This document shows, one piece after another, positions 59,384-64,000 of a DNA stretch of 64,000 nucleotides. The translations under genes were made by a program, and so were the position numbers. Under the pieces are notes generated by a model. That model had not been told where the DNA came from. It made no database searches and saw nothing but the letters and a program-made list of their open reading frames with translations. The stretch's first letter is position 1; each line of letters begins with the position of its first letter. Source of the DNA: UBA1737 sp964541525 (GTDB lineage: Bacteria; Bacillota_I; Bacilli_A; ML615J-28; CAG-313); NCBI GenBank assembly GCA_964541525.1, contig CAZIQF010000006.1:14328-78327 (forward strand), written 5' to 3'.

Positions 59384-60120
59384 TTAAATTTGATATCTTA
59401 ACTCTTTTTCCCGAAATGATTGAAGGAATGGTTTCATCTTCAATTTTAAAACGGGCTATTGATCAAAAATTAATTGAAATTAATATTATTAATTTCCGTG
59501 ATTATGCAGGAAATAAACATTCAACCGTTGATGATTACGCTTATGGTGGTGGTGCGGGAATGTTAATTCGAGTTGAACCAATATATCAAGCAATGCAAAA
59601 GATTGAGGGGATTGATCAAGCTTATAAAATCTTAACTAGCCCCAGTGGTAATGTTTGGAATCAAGCTAAAGCTGAAACATTGTCAAAACTAGATCATATT
59701 GTTATTGTTTGTGGACATTATGAAGGGATAGATGCCAGAATCCTTAACTATGTTGATGAAGAAATTTCTGTTGGTGATTATGTCTTAACTGGTGGTGAAA
59801 TTCCTGCTTGTGCAATCGTTGATTCAATTTCACGATTAGTTGAAGGTGTAATAGCAAATGATTCCATTGAATCAGAATCCTTCACGATGGGACTTTTAGA
59901 ATATCCTCAATATACTAGACCACAGAATTTTAATGGACAAGCAGTTCCGGATGTCTTATTATCAGGTCACCATGCGAATATTAAAAAATGGCAAAAATAT
60001 CAAGCAATCAAAAAGACCTATCTTGTTCGTCCCGAATTATTACAGAAAATTAATTTATCTAGTGAGGAACAAGAAATATTAAATCAAATTAAAGAAGAAT
60101 TAGCTTATGAAAAGAATTAA
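59380..60120 (+). CDS. trmD: tRNA (guanine-37-N1)-methyltransferase TrmD
   Basis: The 246-residue SPOUT enzyme methylates G37 of tRNA and prevents frameshifting. It has FDILTLFPEMIEGMV at the start, DYAYGGGAGMLIRVEPIY (near residue 54), VCGHYEGIDARI (near 112) and SVGDYVLTGGEIPA (near 132), the SAM knot. ATG 59380 overlaps the rimM stop as ATGA. rplS, the usual next gene, is absent; lipoprotein genes follow instead. Confidence 0.97.
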   Translation: MIKFDILTLFPEMIEGMVSSSILKRAIDQKLIEINIINFRDYAGNKHSTVDDYAYGGGAGMLIRVEPIYQAMQKIEGIDQAYKILTSPSGNVWNQAKAETLSKLDHIVIVCGHYEGIDARILNYVDEEISVGDYVLTGGEIPACAIVDSISRLVEGVIANDSIESESFTMGLLEYPQYTRPQNFNGQAVPDVLLSGHHANIKKWQKYQAIKKTYLVRPELLQKINLSSEEQEILNQIKEELAYEKN

Positions 60121-60556
60121 ATTATTAATAATGATATTAATCTTATCGATTGGTCTAATTGGATGTACAAAAAAACAAATCCATAGTTATCAAGAAGCCA
60201 ATATCAATGAATATTTAGATGAGTTGTATGATACAATCAATGATGAAAAACTAAAATATGTTGCAGTTGATTTAAGAACAAAAGATTATTATGAAGAAGA
60301 ACATATTAGACAATTTCAAAACTATGATTTAGATAGTGGAAGTTTGGAAGAACTTACCACTTGGCTTAAAGGTAATTATTCTAAAAAGTATTATGTCTTT
60401 ATCTTTAGTGAAAATCCAATCGATCAAAACTTTTTAAACTTCTTAGAAGATCATTATCAATGGGTATATATATATACGGGGTTATATGAATTATTAAAAG
60501 CACAAGCCAGTACTTCCTTTATCCTAGAAAGTGGACCTTATAATTGTGCTTGCTAA
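60107..60556 (+). CDS. Rhodanese-like lipoprotein lacking the active-site cysteine
   Basis: The 149-residue protein has a lipoprotein signal with lipobox LIGC at residue 20. The mature part resembles a rhodanese fold: YVAVDLRTKDYYEEEHIRQF (near residue 51) is the typical DxR..EFxxGHI start, and KYYVFIFSENP lies where the catalytic loop should be, with Ser in place of Cys. It is therefore probably not a sulfurtransferase. Two cysteines close the C-terminus (YNCAC). It overlaps the trmD end by 14 bases and precedes a second lipoprotein gene. Confidence 0.72.
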   Translation: MKRIKLLIMILILSIGLIGCTKKQIHSYQEANINEYLDELYDTINDEKLKYVAVDLRTKDYYEEEHIRQFQNYDLDSGSLEELTTWLKGNYSKKYYVFIFSENPIDQNFLNFLEDHYQWVYIYTGLYELLKAQASTSFILESGPYNCAC

Positions 60557-60571
60557 AGGAGATGAATTAAA

Positions 60572-62995
60572 ATGAAAAAAATGTTTTTAGGATTAACCGT
60601 ATTACTTTTATTAGTTAGTTGTACTATTACAGGAAATCCTCATAGTGGAACAGCTTATAATGTAACATTCATTTCACACAATGAAGTATTAGAATTAGAT
60701 TTAAGTAGATATCTAGCAGGATCAACTACAGTGTTACCAGTTTTGGAGGATACTCAAGATGAAACATTTATTGGTTGGTATAAGACTCCTACTTATATCG
60801 GTGATAAGGTGGAATTCATTTCAACTGAAATGTATGGCGATTTAACTTTTTATGCAAAATGGGAAAAAATTAATAATAATGATCCAATTATCACTCCAAG
60901 TGAAGATGGCTTAAAAAAGGCCTTAGAGAATATTAATAGTTTTAAATATACATTTAAATATAGTGATAATGATCCAGCGGAGGATTATTCATATGAAAGT
61001 AATTATGAATATTTAAATGGTAGTATCAAATCTAGTTATGTATATGATGATATCAACTATACTGATTACTTGATGTATGATGAACAAACTGAAAGTTATA
61101 CTTTCTATGGGCAAGAAGAAGATGGAAGTTATTATATGATTCCTGACACTGATGAATCGTTTGCATATTATGTAATGTACTTTGATTTTGTTGATTTAAC
61201 TGCTATTAATCCAGAATATTACAGTGAAGTAAATGGAACTTATCAAGTTAAAAAAGAATATTTATTTGCACAAGCTGATGGAATTTTAAGTGGAACAATT
61301 GATGGTGAAACATATAACAGTCTAGAAATTACGCTAAAAAATAATACATTAAGTACCATCGTGATTACATCAACTGTTAATAGCACTGAATATGGTAATT
61401 ATGATGCAAAATATGAAATCATTTTAAGTGAATTTGGTCAAGTCGATTTTAAGGCACCAAACATTGAATCTGATTCAGAGGTTACCCTTATTTCCATTAG
61501 CACAAACAGAACAACAGTAAGTGTACTAAACGGAACATCATTAGAAGCTGTAATGGAAGATATTATTGTTTATAAAAACTATAGTAATGGTTCAAGTGAA
61601 CAAGCATTAAGCACTGAATACACATATCAATGTGATAATTATGATTCATATACTGATGGTAACTATCAAGTTGTAATTAACTTAGGTAATCTAGAAACAG
61701 TAATTACGGTTATGATTACAAGTAACGTTACACCACCAAGTACAGATATTACTAAACCAACTGGAGATATTACCACATTACAAGATGTAAGTAAAAATTT
61801 AGGTATAACTCGTGGAATGCCATCAACTGGCAATTCTAAAGCGTTAATTATCCCAGTTGCGTTTACTGATTATCTTGCTGAACCAACGATTAAAAAAGAT
61901 TTAGAAACAACATTCTTTGGTACTAGTGAAGAAACTGGTTGGGAAAGTTTAAGTAGTTACTATGCGAAAGCATCATATGGCAAATTACAAATCACTGGTG
62001 AAGTATTAGATGTTTTCAATACTGGTAAAAGTAGCACATATTATGAAAACCTATATAAAAAAGGTCAAGATGCAGACTATGAAATTATTAAAGCCGCTTT
62101 AGATCATTATGATTCGCAAATTAACTATGCTGATTACGATTCTGATCAAGATGGATATATTGATGCATTATATATTATTTATACATGCCCTGTTAATTAT
62201 TCATCGGATGATTCGTTATGGTGGGCATATACTTATGAATATATGACTGAAGACCCTGAATACTACGATGGTGTTGAAGCTGATTATTATTTCTTTGCAG
62301 GATATGATTTCATGTTTGAAACACCAGCATGTGGAAAAGAATTAAAATATAATGCTGAAACATTTATTCATGAAACAGGTCACATCTTAGGATTAGATGA
62401 TTATTATGATTATGATGATACAGTTGGTCCAAATGGTGGTCTTGGTGGTGGCGATATGATGGATTATAATGTTGGTGACCATAATCCATTTAGTAAAATG
62501 ATTTTAGGTTGGGTTACACCATATGTAGTTACCAATGAAACAGGCACTGTTAATCTATCTTCATTTGGTTCAAGTGGTGATTGTATTTTAATTTGTAAGA
62601 ATTGGAATGGTACTTATTTTGATGAATACTATGTAATTGATTATTATACTCCTGATGGTCTAAATGACTTTGAAGCTGGTTTTAGTGGTTTATTCTCAAC
62701 ATCAGGAATTAGAATCTATCATGTTGATGCAACCTTAACTTCAAAAGAAGTTTATAGTATTTGGGAAATCTATCAAAGTAACAATTCTGATACAAGTCAT
62801 AAACTAATATCTTTAGTCCAAGCTAGTGGTTCTAATTCAATTGAAGAAAATAATGACTACAGTTCTAATAGCGATTTATTTAAAGAAGGCACATCATTTA
62901 CTAATGCAAAATGGTATAACAATACTGCATGTAATTTTACATTAACTTTTAATAAAGTAGAAAACAATCAGGCAGTAGTTACAATTACATTTTAA
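60572..62995 (+). CDS. Secreted M6-like metalloprotease lipoprotein
   Basis: The 807-residue protein has a lipoprotein signal (LLLLVSC, Cys about residue 17), an InlB B-repeat-like domain (about 28-95: ETFIGWYKTPTYIGD ... LTFYAKWEK), a mixed domain (about 105-295), a bacterial Ig-like domain (about 300-385), and a peptidase domain (from about 405) with the zinc site TFIHETGHILGLDDYYDY (near 590). HExGH with GLDDYYD is typical of M6 (immune inhibitor A-like) peptidases. Many secreted relatives occur in gut Firmicutes. Substrate unknown. AAAGGAGATG precedes the ATG. Confidence 0.85.
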   Translation: MKKMFLGLTVLLLLVSCTITGNPHSGTAYNVTFISHNEVLELDLSRYLAGSTTVLPVLEDTQDETFIGWYKTPTYIGDKVEFISTEMYGDLTFYAKWEKINNNDPIITPSEDGLKKALENINSFKYTFKYSDNDPAEDYSYESNYEYLNGSIKSSYVYDDINYTDYLMYDEQTESYTFYGQEEDGSYYMIPDTDESFAYYVMYFDFVDLTAINPEYYSEVNGTYQVKKEYLFAQADGILSGTIDGETYNSLEITLKNNTLSTIVITSTVNSTEYGNYDAKYEIILSEFGQVDFKAPNIESDSEVTLISISTNRTTVSVLNGTSLEAVMEDIIVYKNYSNGSSEQALSTEYTYQCDNYDSYTDGNYQVVINLGNLETVITVMITSNVTPPSTDITKPTGDITTLQDVSKNLGITRGMPSTGNSKALIIPVAFTDYLAEPTIKKDLETTFFGTSEETGWESLSSYYAKASYGKLQITGEVLDVFNTGKSSTYYENLYKKGQDADYEIIKAALDHYDSQINYADYDSDQDGYIDALYIIYTCPVNYSSDDSLWWAYTYEYMTEDPEYYDGVEADYYFFAGYDFMFETPACGKELKYNAETFIHETGHILGLDDYYDYDDTVGPNGGLGGGDMMDYNVGDHNPFSKMILGWVTPYVVTNETGTVNLSSFGSSGDCILICKNWNGTYFDEYYVIDYYTPDGLNDFEAGFSGLFSTSGIRIYHVDATLTSKEVYSIWEIYQSNNSDTSHKLISLVQASGSNSIEENNDYSSNSDLFKEGTSFTNAKWYNNTACNFTLTFNKVENNQAVVTITF

Positions 62996-63040
62996 AAAAA
63001 TTGCGGTTCAAGAAAAAATTGTAATTAAATAGTAAAATAA

Positions 63041-63079
63041 AAATCATTTAATACAGATTTTGTATTAAGTGATTTTTTT
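63041..63079 (+). terminator. Terminator after the metalloprotease gene
   Basis: A 14-bp stem (63041-63054 with 63062-63075, one G-T pair), 7-base loop and a T run. Confidence 0.88.
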
Positions 63080-63204
63080 ATGAAATATTATTTGGTTGGT
63101 ATTAAGGGTTCTGGCATTGTATTTTGTCTGGCAAAAAAGTTTAAAAAAATTAATGCAACATATAAATAAAACTAAATAATAAGCAAAAAAATTAAACAAT
63201 TTAG

Positions 63205-63233
63205 TTGATAAATTTTTCAAAAAGAAGTATAAT
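63205..63233 (+). promoter_or_regulatory. Sigma-A promoter of the AbiE-type operon
   Basis: TTGATA (63205-63210), 17 bases, TATAAT (63228-63233), 18 bases before the ATG. Confidence 0.8.
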
Positions 63234-63251
63234 AATATTGAGGTTATACTT

Positions 63252-63980
63252 ATGAAATATTTAAAAGAATTATCAAGTTTGAAAATGTTTAATAAAAAAG
63301 ATGTAATAAGTGTATGTGGAAACATTCATAATGCTAATTATGTTTTAAAATCATATATAGATAAAGGGTATATAACAAAAATAAAAAAAGATTATTTTGT
63401 TATTAATGATCTAGTTAATGATACGCCTGCTGCAAATAAATACGAAATCGCATGTGGTAATGGAGATAATGATTTTATTTCACATCATAGTGTTTTCGAA
63501 TTTTATGGATTAAATAATCAAGTTTATAATATTGTAGATGTCACAACAAATACATTTAAACGTGATTTTGTTTTTGATAATGTTTTATATAAATATCACA
63601 AAAGTGATAATTTAATTCAAGTGAATAAATTAACTGGCATAATGATTAGTAGCATTGAAAGAGCTATTGTGGATTGTATTAAAGATAGTGCTAATTTTGA
63701 ATATTATGAACTATTGGAGTGCATAAATAATATTAATATAATTGATGAAATCAAAATAATGAAATACTTAGAAAGTTTAAATAACAAATTGTTATATAAA
63801 AAAGTAGGTTATGTTCTAGAAAAATTTAAAGAAACACTTAATATACAAGATGAATTTTTTAGTGAATGCAATAAAAGAGGTGGAAATACAGTTGGATATT
63901 ATAATTTAAAAGCGAAAGATGTATTAATATTTAATGCAAAATGGCGTTTGTATGTTTATAAGGATATGGAGGTATTTTAA
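63252..63980 (+). CDS. AbiEi-type antitoxin/repressor
   Basis: The 242-residue protein has an N-terminal winged helix (residues 1-53: FNKKDVISVCGNIHNANYVL, then YIDKGYITKIKKDYFVI), then the AbiEi core with DFISHHSVFEFYGL (near residue 75) and ISSIERAIVDCI (near 137). AbiEi is the antitoxin and autorepressor of the AbiE abortive-infection (type IV toxin-antitoxin) system. The next gene starts on its stop codon (TAATG), as expected for the AbiEii toxin. The base composition is even more AT-rich than its neighbours, which fits an acquired module. Confidence 0.85.
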   Translation: MKYLKELSSLKMFNKKDVISVCGNIHNANYVLKSYIDKGYITKIKKDYFVINDLVNDTPAANKYEIACGNGDNDFISHHSVFEFYGLNNQVYNIVDVTTNTFKRDFVFDNVLYKYHKSDNLIQVNKLTGIMISSIERAIVDCIKDSANFEYYELLECINNINIIDEIKIMKYLESLNNKLLYKKVGYVLEKFKETLNIQDEFFSECNKRGGNTVGYYNLKAKDVLIFNAKWRLYVYKDMEVF

Positions 63981-64000
63981 TGTTTTCATATACAAAAAAA
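63980..64000 (+). CDS. Start of the downstream gene, probably the AbiEii toxin (partial)
   Basis: Only seven codons (MFSYTKK) lie in the window. GGAGG at 63968-63972 precedes the ATG, which overlaps the AbiEi stop by one base. By synteny the product is probably an AbiEii nucleotidyltransferase toxin; the sequence present is too short to test this. Confidence 0.5.

Noticed and set aside
63065..63325. Minus-strand open frame opposite the AbiEi start
   Set aside because: It is Phe/Leu/Asn-rich, overlaps the terminator, the promoter and the AbiEi gene, and has no start signal.
1..64000. Mycoplasma-type code with TGA as tryptophan
   Set aside because: TGA ends complete genes (for example at 4639-4641) and tryptophans in conserved motifs are TGG; wall and spore genes also argue against a mollicute.
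1..64000. tRNA, rRNA or riboswitch genes
   Set aside because: I saw no cloverleaf, rRNA-like block or recognisable riboswitch; all intergenic gaps are under 300 bases and are filled by the promoters and terminators listed.

Overview
The window is AT-rich, densely coded DNA from a low-GC Gram-positive bacterium (Bacilli/Bacillota). It looks like an endospore former with a peptidoglycan wall. Spore genes include gerW and its partner ytfI, cotJB, cotJC, an alpha/beta SASP, a GerE regulator, a YjcZ-type protein and ylbD/ylbE. Wall and division genes are ftsW/spoVE, murG, murB and ftsZ. TGA is a normal stop, so the mycoplasma code does not apply. Strong ribosome binding sites, 17-bp promoter spacers and U-tailed hairpin terminators are typical of Bacilli. 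A deep lineage near Turicibacter, Erysipelotrichia or RF39 fits, but the sequence alone does not fix the genus. I found no rRNA, tRNA, insertion sequence or CRISPR array.

Layout. 1-5.7 kb: a YidD gene cut by the left edge, ytfI-gerW, two flavoprotein oxidoreductases and a YtxK-like methyltransferase. 5.7-9.8 kb: two tandem related, membrane-anchored extracellular proteins of unknown function. 9.9-16.9 kb: dnaE followed by a ROK sugar kinase, phosphohexomutase and pgi. 17-19 kb: tgt and a lipoprotein. 19-23 kb: ftsW-murG-murB and the cotJ operon. 23-29 kb: a phosphoesterase, an ABC exporter, then ackA-ftsZ-fucO. 29.3-32.8 kb: poorly characterised membrane, HTH, HAD and possible nuclease proteins. 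32.9-36 kb (minus strand): a TSCPD protein, the SASP, thiI and a cysteine desulfurase. 36-39 kb: a membrane protein, an RNA methyltransferase and a nucleoside kinase. 39.5-47.8 kb: rimP-nusA-rnpM-ylxQ-infB-rbfA, then malQ and uvrC. 47.9-55.4 kb: gerE, an exonuclease, a YwaF-like protein, RNase J, a frameshifted HAD gene, def, mscL and small spore-linked proteins. 55.4-60.1 kb: rpsP-khpA and rimM-trmD separated by an ArsR/metal-ATPase pair. 60.1-63 kb: a rhodanese-like lipoprotein and a large M6-like metalloprotease lipoprotein. 63.2 kb to the end: an AbiEi-type antitoxin and the first codons of its partner, cut by the right edge.

How it fits together. Most of the window is housekeeping: translation and ribosome maturation, wall synthesis and division, glycolysis and fermentation, and tRNA thiolation. 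Spore genes are scattered through it. Three spore-linked promoters share the pattern GTCAC-N17-CATANNNTA, which matches the known sigma-K consensus, and the SASP has a good sigma-G-like promoter. Many vegetative promoters carry TGG directly before the -10 box. The least explained parts are the tandem surface proteins at 5.8-9.8 kb, the YidD extension, the ORFan-rich stretch at 29-33 kb and the metal-efflux insertion in the rpsP-trmD gene order.
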